From assembly GCA_964544765.1 (NCBI GenBank), contig CAZJDM010000038.1, positions 1 through 31,832 of the forward strand: a stretch of 31,832 bases of DNA. Reading direction: 5' to 3'. This DNA is from CAZJDM01 sp964544765. GTDB taxonomy: Bacteria > Bdellovibrionota_B > Oligoflexia > CAYFLR01. Of the stretch, positions 24,249 to 31,832 are shown piece by piece (position 1 is the stretch's first letter; each line of letters starts with the position of its first letter). The notes beneath the pieces are model-generated. The model was not told the DNA's origin, did not search any database, and worked only from the letters and a program-made list of their open reading frames with translations. A program made the translations under genes and the position numbers.

Positions 24249-27200
24249 TTAGTCAACGGACTCTTCTTTTTGAAACGTGAATCGTTTCCATAATAAATAT
24301 ATAACAGGTAATAAGATCAAAGATAGAATGGTAGCGGAAATTAAACCTCCTACCATGGGTGCCGCTATTCTTTTCATGACTCGGGTGCCGGTTTCGGTCC
24401 CAACCATGATAGGAAGTAAGCCAATCATGGTGGTTGATACAGTCATTAGAATCGGTCTTACCCTTAAAGCAGCTCCTTCGATAATACTATTTTTAATATC
24501 GTTCAAAGTATTTAGCCTTCCTGATTCGAGCCAATTTTTATATGATTCGTCCAGATAAACCAGCATTACTACTCCGGTTTCTGCGGCAAGTCCTATTAGG
24601 GCTATGAATCCTATTCCTACTGCTACTGACATGTTGTAATCAAATAACCACATGAGCCATATACCACCTATCATGGCAAAAGGAAGAGTAGTCATAACTA
24701 TTAAACTTTCGGTTAAGTTTTTAAAATGAATAAAAAGCAGCAGTAATACGATGATAATAGTAAGCGGTACTACTAGAGCAAGGCGCTTGTTGGCTCTTTC
24801 CATATATTCATATTGTCCGGACCATACCAATGATACACCACGTGGAAGTTTAATTTTTTTAGCCACTTCTTTTTTAGCCATTTCTACCCAGCCACCTAAA
24901 TCACTGGTTTTCAGATCCACAAAAATCCACGCGGTACGACGGGCATTTTCACTTTTAATGGCCGGCGCTCCTTTGGTGATCTTGATATCTGCCACCTGCC
25001 CTAAGGGAATAGTGTGTCCCATAGGGGTTGCGACAGGTACTCTGGATAGTTTGTCAATATTATTACGTAGTTCTCTAGGAAAGCGTAAATTAATGGGGTA
25101 TCTTTCTAATCCTTCGATAGAATATGATATATTCATGCCTCCAATAGCGCTTTTTATTACCATTTGAATATCAGATATGGCCAAACCAAAACGTGAGGCA
25201 TCTTTTCGGCGAATATTAATATCAATAAAATTCCCTCCCACCACTCTTTCAGAATAGGCCGATAGGGTATCTGGAAGTTGACTGACTAAAGCCTCAATTT
25301 GTTGACCAATCTTAGACAGGGTTTTTAAGTCAGCTCCCATTAGTTTAATACCAACAGGAGTTTTTATTCCTGTTGCCAGCATATCAATTCGGGTCTTGAT
25401 GGGCATGGTCCAAGCATTGGTTAAACCAGGAAATTGGACCATTTTATCAAGTTCTTGCATAATATCTTCAATGGTTTTTCCTTCCGGCCAGGTATCTTTG
25501 GGTTTTAAGAGTATCGTGGTTTCAATCATAGAAATAGGAGCCGGGTCGGTTGCAGTTTCGGCCCGCCCAACCTTACCTAATACATGTTCAACTTGAGGGT
25601 GAATTTTAATAATTTTATCCGTTTGTTGTAAAAGTTCCTTAGCTTTAGTAATACTTATCCCTGGTGGAGTTGTAGGCATGTAAAGTATATCTCCTTCATT
25701 CAAAGGTGGCATAAACTCGCTACCGAGCTTTGAGTAAGGAATAAAAGTTGCTAGACAGAGTAATAAAGCTAGAAAAATAGTAATTTTGGGATAGGTAAGA
25801 GCTTTTCTTATAATGGGGCGATATATAAAAGTAAAAAAACGGCTCAAAGGATTTTTTTGTTCATTAGGCATTTTCCCTCTTACCAAGTAAAACATCAGGA
25901 CCGGAATAATGGTTATGGCAATAAACGAAGAAGCGGCCATGGCAAAGGTTTTGGTGTATGCTAAAGGACTAAAAAGACGTCCTTCTTGTTGTTCTAGTGT
26001 AAATACCGGTAAGAAGCTAATAGTAATAATTAGTAATGAGAAGAATAAAGCAGGTCCCACTTCTTTAGCTGATCTAATCACGACATCTATATGGGGCGAT
26101 TTGCCTGCATCTTTTTCCAAATGTTTATGCAGATTTTCTACCAGGACAACCGAGGCGTCCACCATTACACCAATAGCAATGGCTATCCCTCCTAAACTCA
26201 TGATATTGGCATTGATGTTTAATAATCTCATTATAATTAAACTTATTAGAATGCCTACTGGTAAGGTAAAAATGGCAACAAATGAAGATCTAAAATGAAG
26301 CAGAAATAGGATGCAAATAATGGCAACAACTGCCATTTCTTCTAACAATTTAATGTTTAGGGTTTTTATGGCTCGGTTTATAAGATTAGATCTGTCATAA
26401 GAAGTGTGTATTTCTACTCCTTTGGGGAGTGATGATTTAAGTTCAGCTAAACGGTTTTTTATAGCTTTGATCACCTCTAAAGCATTTTCACCAAATCGCA
26501 TGACTACAATACCGGTGACTGTTTCGCCCTCTCCATTCATTTCGGCAATACCACGGCGAATTTCAGGACCCACTTGAATATTGGCTATTTGCGACAGGTA
26601 AATGGGAGTATGGGTTTTCATGTCGATAGAAATTGGTATTCTTTTTAGATCCTCAACTGATTTAATATATCCTTGTCCCCTAATCATAAACTCAGTTTCA
26701 CCCATTTCTATCAATCTGCCACCAACATCGCTATTGGATAGTTTTATGGATTTTCTGACTTTGCTTAAAGGAATATTGAATGCTCTTAGTTTGTCGGGAT
26801 CTACCTCTACTTGGTATTGTCTTACATATCCGCCAACACTGGCAACTTCAGACACTCCTTTTAAACTCATAAGTTCATAGCGTAGAAACCAATCTTGGAT
26901 TGATCGAAGTTCGGATAAATCATGTTCTTTTGAAGTTAAAGAATACATATATATCCATCCCACTCCAGTGGCATCGGGTCCTATTTGTGGGGTTACTTCG
27001 CTAGGTAATCTGCCGGCAACGAAATTTAAATATTCGAGTACTCTGGATCTGGCCCAATATAAATCTGTTCCGTCTTCAAAAATAATATAAACCATGGAAA
27101 AACCAAAAAAGGAATATCCTCTAACGGTTTTGGCATAAGGGACAGAGAGCATGGCGGTAGAAAGGGGGTAGGTTACCTGATCCTCGACAACCTGCGGAGC

Positions 27201-27368
27201 TTGGCCTGGATATTTGGTAAAGACAATAACTTGTACGTCTGATAAATCAGGGATGGCGTCTACCGGGATGGTTTTAATGGCCCAACCGCCAATTCCTATT
27301 ATAATCAGGGTGACTATAATCACAAAGAAACGATTTTTGACACTTTTTTCGATAATCCAATTTATCAT
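24249..27368 (-). CDS. cusA: Cu(I)/Ag(I) efflux RND pump, CusA type
   Basis: CusA is the proton-driven inner-membrane pump of the CusCBA channel. The 1039 residues have RND architecture: TM1, two large periplasmic loops and TM blocks, with the proton-relay Asp in GVMVDASVVLVEN. The substrate methionines of E. coli CusA (M573, M623, M672) correspond to M564 (YMPTTPPG), M614 (PISMIET) and M663 (DMLATGIKTP). The constant offset of nine argues for monovalent copper/silver rather than the zinc/cobalt specificity of CzcA. It starts MINWIIEKSVKNRF with GAGGT upstream. It follows cusB after a 54-base gap that contains a perfect hairpin. Confidence 0.96.
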   Translation of the reverse strand: MINWIIEKSVKNRFFVIIVTLIIIGIGGWAIKTIPVDAIPDLSDVQVIVFTKYPGQAPQVVEDQVTYPLSTAMLSVPYAKTVRGYSFFGFSMVYIIFEDGTDLYWARSRVLEYLNFVAGRLPSEVTPQIGPDATGVGWIYMYSLTSKEHDLSELRSIQDWFLRYELMSLKGVSEVASVGGYVRQYQVEVDPDKLRAFNIPLSKVRKSIKLSNSDVGGRLIEMGETEFMIRGQGYIKSVEDLKRIPISIDMKTHTPIYLSQIANIQVGPEIRRGIAEMNGEGETVTGIVVMRFGENALEVIKAIKNRLAELKSSLPKGVEIHTSYDRSNLINRAIKTLNIKLLEEMAVVAIICILFLLHFRSSFVAIFTLPVGILISLIIMRLLNINANIMSLGGIAIAIGVMVDASVVLVENLHKHLEKDAGKSPHIDVVIRSAKEVGPALFFSLLIITISFLPVFTLEQQEGRLFSPLAYTKTFAMAASSFIAITIIPVLMFYLVRGKMPNEQKNPLSRFFTFIYRPIIRKALTYPKITIFLALLLCLATFIPYSKLGSEFMPPLNEGDILYMPTTPPGISITKAKELLQQTDKIIKIHPQVEHVLGKVGRAETATDPAPISMIETTILLKPKDTWPEGKTIEDIMQELDKMVQFPGLTNAWTMPIKTRIDMLATGIKTPVGIKLMGADLKTLSKIGQQIEALVSQLPDTLSAYSERVVGGNFIDINIRRKDASRFGLAISDIQMVIKSAIGGMNISYSIEGLERYPINLRFPRELRNNIDKLSRVPVATPMGHTIPLGQVADIKITKGAPAIKSENARRTAWIFVDLKTSDLGGWVEMAKKEVAKKIKLPRGVSLVWSGQYEYMERANKRLALVVPLTIIIVLLLLFIHFKNLTESLIVMTTLPFAMIGGIWLMWLFDYNMSVAVGIGFIALIGLAAETGVVMLVYLDESYKNWLESGRLNTLNDIKNSIIEGAALRVRPILMTVSTTMIGLLPIMVGTETGTRVMKRIAAPMVGGLISATILSLILLPVIYLLWKRFTFQKEESVD

Positions 27369-27387
27369 TCTAATACCTCACAAACAG

Positions 27388-27403
27388 CACCCTATTTAGG
27401 GTG
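27388..27403 (-). promoter_or_regulatory. hairpin between cusB and cusA
   Basis: CACCCTA and TAGGGTG are exact complements around two bases in the 54-base gap between cusB and cusA. No T-run follows on the minus strand, so a full terminator is unlikely. The hairpin lies 20 bases before the cusA start and could protect the mRNA or adjust cusA translation relative to cusCB. Confidence 0.4.
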
Positions 27404-27422
27404 GGGTAGTTGTTTTAAGTTT

Positions 27423-28922
27423 CTAGGGCATTTCTTTTTTTACTAAATCCATTCCGCAAATAGGGCAGGTTCCTGGTTCTTTTTCAATTACTTGTGGATG
27501 CATTGAACAAGTATAATAAGTATTTTTAGCGCCGTCTTGGTGCGTATGACTCTTTTCTTTTATTGAAGATGATTTTGTAGAATCTTTTGATTTCTTTTGT
27601 AATTTAGCGTGGAGCATTTTTTGGATCGCTTCTTGGAGCTGGCTTTCTGAATCAAGAAGAAACTGTCCTGAAATAACGGCTGTTTCGCCTTCATCTAAAC
27701 CATTAATAACTTCGGTAAGTCGATTGTCTCCCACCAAACCTGTAGTTATTTCTCTTGGTTCATAATATCCTAATTGCGGGCTTACAAAAACAATTTGTCT
27801 TTGTCCGGAATGAATAATAGCTTCTGTAGGAACGGTAAGGACATTGTTCTTTTCTTGGGCATCTATATATATTGTTGTAAACATGCCAGGTTTTAATTTT
27901 AGGTGGGGATTATCAAATTCTAGGCGAATGCTGAGAGTTCGGCTCTTGTGATTAATAGTGGGATAGATATAACTGACCACACCTTGCCAAGTACGTCCTG
28001 GTTGAAAAGTTAAATACATATACGCTGTTTGACCAATTTTGATCCAGGGAGCATCGTATTCATATACTTCTGCCTTTATCCAAATTCGATCTAAATTTCC
28101 AATTTTATAAAGATTCTTTCCAGCATTAATCCGATTTCCTAAAACGACATTTTTGTGTAGAATATATCCGGCTCTGGGTGATCGTACAATCAATCTTAAT
28201 TGTCCGTTGTTGGATTTTAAAACGCTATTGATATGTTTCTTGGGAATATCCCATTGTAAAAGCCTTTTTTGAGCAGAAATAGCTAACGAGCTGTTTGGAC
28301 CTTTGTTTTTAGCAGCTAGAAGATATTCTTCTTGTGCGGCTACAACTTGAGGAGAGTAAATTTGAAATAATTTTTCGCCCTGCTTCAATGATTGCCCGGT
28401 TTGATCGGCCCATATTTTTTCGATCCATCCGGAATATCTCAGGTTAATTACTGATATTTGGTCCTCGGCGACAACAACTTCTCCTATAGTTCTTACTTTC
28501 CTTATCACTTTTCCTTTGGAGATAAGTGCCGTTCTTACTCCCATGTTTTGTACCATCACTGGATCAACTCTAACAGCAGAACCTGAGCCCGATGATTGGT
28601 TATCATCTTCATAAACAGGAACCAGGTCCATTCCCATCGGTGATTTACCAGGTTCATTTCTAATGTAGGTTGGATCCATGGGAGCTACCCAATATTTAAT
28701 TTTTTTGTTTTTAGTCCTAGTATGGCTAGCATCTTCTTTAGTTGTGGGTTTAGACTTATGTTCCACCTTAGAAGTTGAATCAGAAATATCCTCCCAACTT
28801 TCATCATCATCACTACTGTTATCAGCGTATAAACCAGGTATAGGGAGTGTTGTAAGAAAAATTAGAAAGAAGAGAATGATTATTATATTTAAAAATCTTT
28901 TTAGGTTTAATTCGTGTTTCAT
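27423..28922 (-). CDS. cusB: CusB-type periplasmic adaptor with heavy-metal-binding motifs at both ends
   Basis: CusB is the membrane-fusion protein that joins the pump to the outer-membrane channel. It has 499 residues against 407 in E. coli. After a hydrophobic N-terminal export segment (~10-32) and a Ser/Asp-rich spacer comes a Met-type heavy-metal-binding motif at ~77-107 (YWVAPMDPTYIRNEPGKSP...GMDLVPVY). The adaptor core follows (barrel-sandwich, helical hairpin around VAAQEEYLLAAKN, then TVPTEAIIHSGQRQIVFV). A Lys/Ser linker leads to a second, Cys-containing motif at ~468-499 (YTCSMHPQVIEKEPGTCPICGMDLV). The extra C-terminal motif explains the length and replaces the CusF-like tail of some homologues. 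A role in collecting or sensing metal is inferred. Confidence 0.93.
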   Translation of the reverse strand: MKHELNLKRFLNIIIILFFLIFLTTLPIPGLYADNSSDDDESWEDISDSTSKVEHKSKPTTKEDASHTRTKNKKIKYWVAPMDPTYIRNEPGKSPMGMDLVPVYEDDNQSSGSGSAVRVDPVMVQNMGVRTALISKGKVIRKVRTIGEVVVAEDQISVINLRYSGWIEKIWADQTGQSLKQGEKLFQIYSPQVVAAQEEYLLAAKNKGPNSSLAISAQKRLLQWDIPKKHINSVLKSNNGQLRLIVRSPRAGYILHKNVVLGNRINAGKNLYKIGNLDRIWIKAEVYEYDAPWIKIGQTAYMYLTFQPGRTWQGVVSYIYPTINHKSRTLSIRLEFDNPHLKLKPGMFTTIYIDAQEKNNVLTVPTEAIIHSGQRQIVFVSPQLGYYEPREITTGLVGDNRLTEVINGLDEGETAVISGQFLLDSESQLQEAIQKMLHAKLQKKSKDSTKSSSIKEKSHTHQDGAKNTYYTCSMHPQVIEKEPGTCPICGMDLVKKEMP

Positions 28923-28961
28923 TTTACATCCTCATTTTAAATATTAATTAGATGAATAAGT

Positions 28962-30320
28962 TTATCTAACTTTTTCTAACGGTATTCCCATAACAGTTTC
29001 TAAATCAGCTAAGCTATTATATAGGCTGACCAGTGCTTTGTGATAAGCTATGCGATGCATAAAAAGAGCTTTTTGAGCATTAAGTAACATAAGAAAATCA
29101 ACTTTATTAACTTCATAACCCACTTCAACTGAAGAAAGTGCCTGCTCAGCCTGGGGTATTAATTTGGTTCGGTATAATTTAATAAGTTGGCCTGCTTCAA
29201 CGCTGGAATAGTAGTGACTCTGAAACATTTGAATCATTTCAAGTTTTAAGGCTCTTTGTTTAGATTGCTGGGCAGAAAGCTGACTTAAGGCAGCTTTCTG
29301 CATTCCAGACTGTTTGAATGAAAAGTAAAGAGGAACTTTCATTCCGATAAAGGCCGATATAAAATCGGTACCTTGATCATTCATATTTTTTTCTCTAATA
29401 CGGTATTGAAATCCAACTTCGAAATTAGGTAAAAAATTCATATCAGCAAAGGCTTTGGTTTTTTCGATGCTTTTAGTTTGTTGTTGGGCTTGTTTAAGAC
29501 TTGGATTATTTGTCAAAGCAATACTTTTGAGTTTTTCTAGATCTAGTTTGGCAATATTGATGGTAAGCTTAGGAAGCTTGTTAATTGTTAATAATGACGC
29601 TAAATCTTGAGTATGATCACGGCCCAGAATTTGGTTTAATTTGGTTTTATGAATCTTTAACATTTTGGATAAGGTGAACAGCTTTTTTTCAATTTCAGAT
29701 AGGGAAACTTGGGCCTTGAGGACATCTTGTTGAAGCCCCTTACCTATTCTGTAACGAGTTTTGGTGTTTTCCACGAACTCTTCTAATACTTTTTTATTTT
29801 CCAGTGTGATTTGGATTTTTTTATTATCTAAATATATTGCATAGTAAATCTTTTTAACCATAGCGATTAAACTAAGCTTTTTAGCGGTGTAACCTTCTTT
29901 GAATGATTGGTAATGAAATTTAGCAGCTTCTTTCTTTTTAGATAATTTTCCTGGAAAGGGAAAAGGTTGAGAAAAATTGAGTACCTTTCCGGTCATGGGT
30001 GTTTTATCAGACTCAAAACTGTCAATAGGATAATTAGAAAAGGAAAAACCCATTTTGGGATCGGGTAAAGCGCCAGTGGGGTCGATCAAGGATTTTTTGG
30101 CCTTTACAAGATTTTCCATTGCTTTAAAGTTAGGGTTGTTTTCAAGTGCTTCATCAATAAGCTTTTTTAGATTTTGGGAAGGTATTGGTGTATTATTTGA
30201 TTCTGATGTGTTGGCTAATCCGTAATTAAAAGAGAGGATTAATATTAAAAATGATATTTTAGAAAAAATTTTAAAGAGGAAAGAAGTAATAAAATGAATG
30301 TTATGTGGATTTTTTGTCAT
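28962..30320 (-). CDS. cusC: TolC/CusC-family outer-membrane efflux channel
   Basis: This protein forms the trimeric exit duct of the efflux system. The 452-residue protein has a signal peptide ending near GLA-NTSE (no lipobox, unlike E. coli CusC). Two long helical repeats typical of the OEP family follow, beginning with LKKLIDEALENNPNFKAMENLVKA and repeated as LEKLKSIALTNNPSLKQAQQQ, the usual internal duplication. It is the first gene of the operon. A candidate promoter sits just upstream, and AAGGTG serves as ribosome binding site. The assignment to the Cu/Ag system comes from its neighbours. Confidence 0.92.
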   Translation of the reverse strand: MTKNPHNIHFITSFLFKIFSKISFLILILSFNYGLANTSESNNTPIPSQNLKKLIDEALENNPNFKAMENLVKAKKSLIDPTGALPDPKMGFSFSNYPIDSFESDKTPMTGKVLNFSQPFPFPGKLSKKKEAAKFHYQSFKEGYTAKKLSLIAMVKKIYYAIYLDNKKIQITLENKKVLEEFVENTKTRYRIGKGLQQDVLKAQVSLSEIEKKLFTLSKMLKIHKTKLNQILGRDHTQDLASLLTINKLPKLTINIAKLDLEKLKSIALTNNPSLKQAQQQTKSIEKTKAFADMNFLPNFEVGFQYRIREKNMNDQGTDFISAFIGMKVPLYFSFKQSGMQKAALSQLSAQQSKQRALKLEMIQMFQSHYYSSVEAGQLIKLYRTKLIPQAEQALSSVEVGYEVNKVDFLMLLNAQKALFMHRIAYHKALVSLYNSLADLETVMGIPLEKVR

Positions 30321-30357
30321 TGATTTAGCACCTTTATTAAAAAGTGTATGCCCGCTA

Positions 30358-30386
30358 ATTGTATGTGCCCTAAGTTTGTTTGTGAA
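30358..30386 (-). promoter_or_regulatory. candidate promoter of the cus operon with dyad at -35
   Basis: Read on the minus strand, TTCACA (30386-30381) and TACAAT (30363-30358) are 17 bases apart, each five of six to consensus. They would give a leader of about 30 bases. GTTTG-N9-CAAAC, with a further GCCC/GGGC pair outside it (30367-30396), overlaps the -35, which suits a repressor. The spacer is not the 19-20 bases expected for CueR. Confidence 0.5.
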
Positions 30387-30472
30387 TCAAACGGGCTAAC
30401 TCTAAATACGTTGAGTTATTTTTTTTGTGACAACATATTATAAATTTTTGCTAGAGATAGAAAATACTGGCA

Positions 30473-30500
30473 TTGAGTTTCTGTAAATCGTATATAAAAT
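30473..30500 (+). promoter_or_regulatory. candidate promoter for the ECF sigma gene
   Basis: TTGAGT at 30473-30478 and TAAAAT at 30495-30500 are spaced by 16 bases, about 50 bases before the ATG. This is a housekeeping-type match found by eye. I saw no repeated element shared with the cus promoter that would mark autoregulation by the ECF factor. Confidence 0.3.
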
Positions 30501-30548
30501 TAATATTGTTCATTTAATTACCATGACAAAGATAGCGAATTAAATCAA

Positions 30549-31079
30549 ATGGATTATCAAGAATTGGGTAATGAAGAATTGATGGGTTTATATGGTCTTA
30601 ATGATTTCTCAGCTTTTGATGAGTTATATCAAAGGGTTTCAGGAAAATTTTATGGCTATATTTTAAAAAAGGTGGCTGATTCAGAGATAGCTAAAGAGAT
30701 TATTCAAAAAGTGTTTTTAAAAATACATCTTCATAGAACCAATTTTAATCCTAATAAATCTTTTAATGCTTGGGCATTTACCATTATTAATAATGAGATA
30801 ATAGATTTTTTTCGGAAAAAAAAGCTGAATATAAGAATATTAGATGAAGAGGTTGTTTCCTCTTCCGATCAGACTTTTGATTTTAAGGAAGAGTTTGATA
30901 TTGAATCATTTTTGGAAAAACTTTCAAAAGTTGAGAAAGAAGCGGTTCTTTTACGATATTTTAAGGACCTAGATTTTAACCAAATCGGTACAGTATTGGG
31001 AAAGACAGAAAGCAACACTCGTAAAATAATTAGTCGAGCGATCTTGAAGATTAAAAATCTTATAAAGTCTAAGGGTTAG
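30549..31079 (+). CDS. ECF-type RNA polymerase sigma factor
   Basis: 176 residues with the two ECF domains. Sigma-2 covers about 15-85: SAFDELYQRVSGKFYGYI, then EIIQKVFLKIHLHR and SFNAWAFTIINNEIIDFFRKK, which is the -10 recognition helix. Sigma-4 covers about 120-175: LSKVEKEAVLLRYFKDLDFNQIG, then the helix-turn-helix LGKTESNTRKIISRAILKIK. The acidic linker between them is short. No good Shine-Dalgarno precedes the ATG at 30549, but the N-terminus NEELMGLYGLNDFSAF matches family length. It is divergent from the cus operon and followed by a small membrane protein that may be its anti-sigma. The regulon is unknown. Confidence 0.92.
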   Translation: MDYQELGNEELMGLYGLNDFSAFDELYQRVSGKFYGYILKKVADSEIAKEIIQKVFLKIHLHRTNFNPNKSFNAWAFTIINNEIIDFFRKKKLNIRILDEEVVSSSDQTFDFKEEFDIESFLEKLSKVEKEAVLLRYFKDLDFNQIGTVLGKTESNTRKIISRAILKIKNLIKSKG

Positions 31080-31175
31080 AAGGATGATAATTACAAATTG
31101 TCACAAAAATAGTACCTAATCCGTATTAAAGGTTTAGTGGACTGATTAAATTCTTTCACATTGATTGAGTAAGTT

Positions 31176-31706
31176 ATGGAGCATAATAATTCTAAACAAG
31201 ATAAATTGTTAAATATTACTCCGGTTGATTTACCATCAGAATTATCGAATTCCATAAAAAACAATGTCAGAAAAGATATAAAACTCACCAAATTAAAAAT
31301 TAGCTTTCTTATTATTTTCATGCACTGTATATCAGCACTTTTAGTACTTAGCATTTGTCCCCAAATGGGAGTTTCTATTTTCAAATTTGATGGGCTTTAT
31401 TGGTTGTTTATGAAAACGGGTCATCATGTTTGTCAGTTTCTGTGCGGATTTTCATTTATTGCCTCCAGTATTTGTTTGAATCAACTCTTTTTACCTAAAG
31501 CTTTTCTAAATTATTTACGCTATATTAAATACCATCAAATCCTGTGGTTGACTTTTAGCAGCATTGTCTTTTTCTTTTTCTTTGGAAATGCCTCAATCAA
31601 TATTTTTTCACTTATTTGGATAATCGGTGCGGTAGTTGGTGGAAGTCTTTTTGCTCGATTACCATTATATATTTATCGATTTAATCCCTTAAGAATTCCG
31701 GCTTGA
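31176..31706 (+). CDS. small four-TM protein, candidate anti-sigma factor
   Basis: 176 residues, family not recognised. A soluble, charged N-terminus of about 38 residues is followed by four hydrophobic segments at roughly 40-60, 82-104, 120-140 and 146-168. The second carries GHHVCQFLCGF and a third Cys (SSICLNQ); the first contains MHC and SICPQM. Position 97 bases after the ECF gene on the same strand, with a cytoplasmic-type N-terminus, is the usual arrangement of a membrane anti-sigma. The fold does resemble the multi-pass NrsF-like type in outline only. The Cys/His/Met set near the membrane might respond to metal or redox state. That is inference. Confidence 0.7.
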   Translation: MEHNNSKQDKLLNITPVDLPSELSNSIKNNVRKDIKLTKLKISFLIIFMHCISALLVLSICPQMGVSIFKFDGLYWLFMKTGHHVCQFLCGFSFIASSICLNQLFLPKAFLNYLRYIKYHQILWLTFSSIVFFFFFGNASINIFSLIWIIGAVVGGSLFARLPLYIYRFNPLRIPA

Positions 31707-31741
31707 GTTCTTTGGTTTTTATGAAACGATTGGAGAAACGT

Positions 31742-31832
31742 ATGGATTTAGTTTCAAGACCAGCAATTTTCTTAGATCGGGATGGGGTTTTAAATGAACC
31801 CATTCCCTATATTAACTCTGTCGAAAAACTAA
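31742..31832 (+). CDS. HAD phosphatase, GmhB/HisB-like, 5' end only
   Basis: The last 91 bases encode about 30 residues reading MDLVSRPAIFLDRDGVLNE and onward, running off the window. FLDRDGVLN is the HAD motif I of the D-glycero-D-manno-heptose-1,7-bisphosphate phosphatase / histidinol-phosphatase group. GmhB, in LPS core heptose synthesis, is the more common solution for a stand-alone gene in a KDO-making cell. I start it at 31742, behind GGAG with a six-base spacer; the in-frame ATG at 31721 is less well placed. Confidence 0.75.
   Translation, partial: MDLVSRPAIFLDRDGVLNEPIPYINSVEKL

Noticed and set aside
26602..26880. Opposite-strand open frames across cusA and the deo genes
   Set aside because: They are frame shadows of long, motif-supported genes, with no ribosome binding sites or recognisable motifs of their own.
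24249..27368. CzcA-type (Zn/Co/Cd) assignment of the RND pump
   Set aside because: The three CusA substrate methionines are all present at a constant nine-residue offset from E. coli CusA, favouring Cu/Ag.
30397..30426. Plus-strand terminator TAACTC...GAGTTA followed by eight T
   Set aside because: The stem is only six mostly A-T pairs with a ten-base loop, and no plus-strand gene ends nearby. An sRNA ending here is possible but unsupported.

Overview
The window comes from an AT-rich, diderm (Gram-negative) bacterium. The evidence is CMP-KDO synthetase, a heptose-phosphatase-like gene at the right edge, a LolC/E-type lipoprotein exporter, two porins and a tripartite RND efflux system. Nothing here fixes the phylum. 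The porins resemble proteobacterial ones, while PurF is of the propeptide plus Fe-S type known from Bacillus. I see no IS element, phage gene, CRISPR array, tRNA or rRNA.

Layout. Positions 2-8560 (+): the 3' end of tsaD; rsmA, which has no ATG/GTG/TTG start; a very large secreted metallopeptidase / beta-propeller / beta-barrel protein; a Lys-rich helical protein; an outer-membrane barrel with a charged helical N-terminus; and a Cache-HD-GYP c-di-GMP phosphodiesterase. Positions 8581-9819 (-): a lone LolC/E permease. Positions 9921-14316 (+): a tight operon purB-purF-kdsB-rnhB-yraN. Positions 14479-16863 (+): two different porins, each with a strong Shine-Dalgarno, separated by an intrinsic terminator. 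Positions 23396-16893 (-): a five-gene run of Nudix-like protein, large secreted PHP/CehA-like protein, deoB, deoA and punA. Positions 30320-23692 (-): cusC-cusB-cusA plus a His-rich secreted protein. Positions 30549-31706 (+): an ECF sigma factor and a small four-TM, Cys/His-containing protein, divergent from the cus operon. Positions 31742-end (+): the start of a HAD phosphatase.

How the genes work together. The cus genes should form a periplasm-spanning Cu(I)/Ag(I) efflux pump. CusA keeps the three methionines of the E. coli substrate path at a constant offset of nine residues, CusB carries heavy-metal-binding motifs at both ends, and the His-rich protein sits where a periplasmic metal carrier such as CusF would be expected. 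The deoB-deoA-punA genes break nucleosides down to bases and pentose phosphate.

The least expected part is the head of that nucleoside operon. The Nudix box has lost most of its metal-binding acidic residues, and the following 896-residue secreted protein looks like a CehA/McbA-type PHP protein in which the metal ligands have been replaced. Two apparently non-catalytic relatives of hydrolases placed in front of a nucleoside-salvage operon are the best candidate here for something undescribed.
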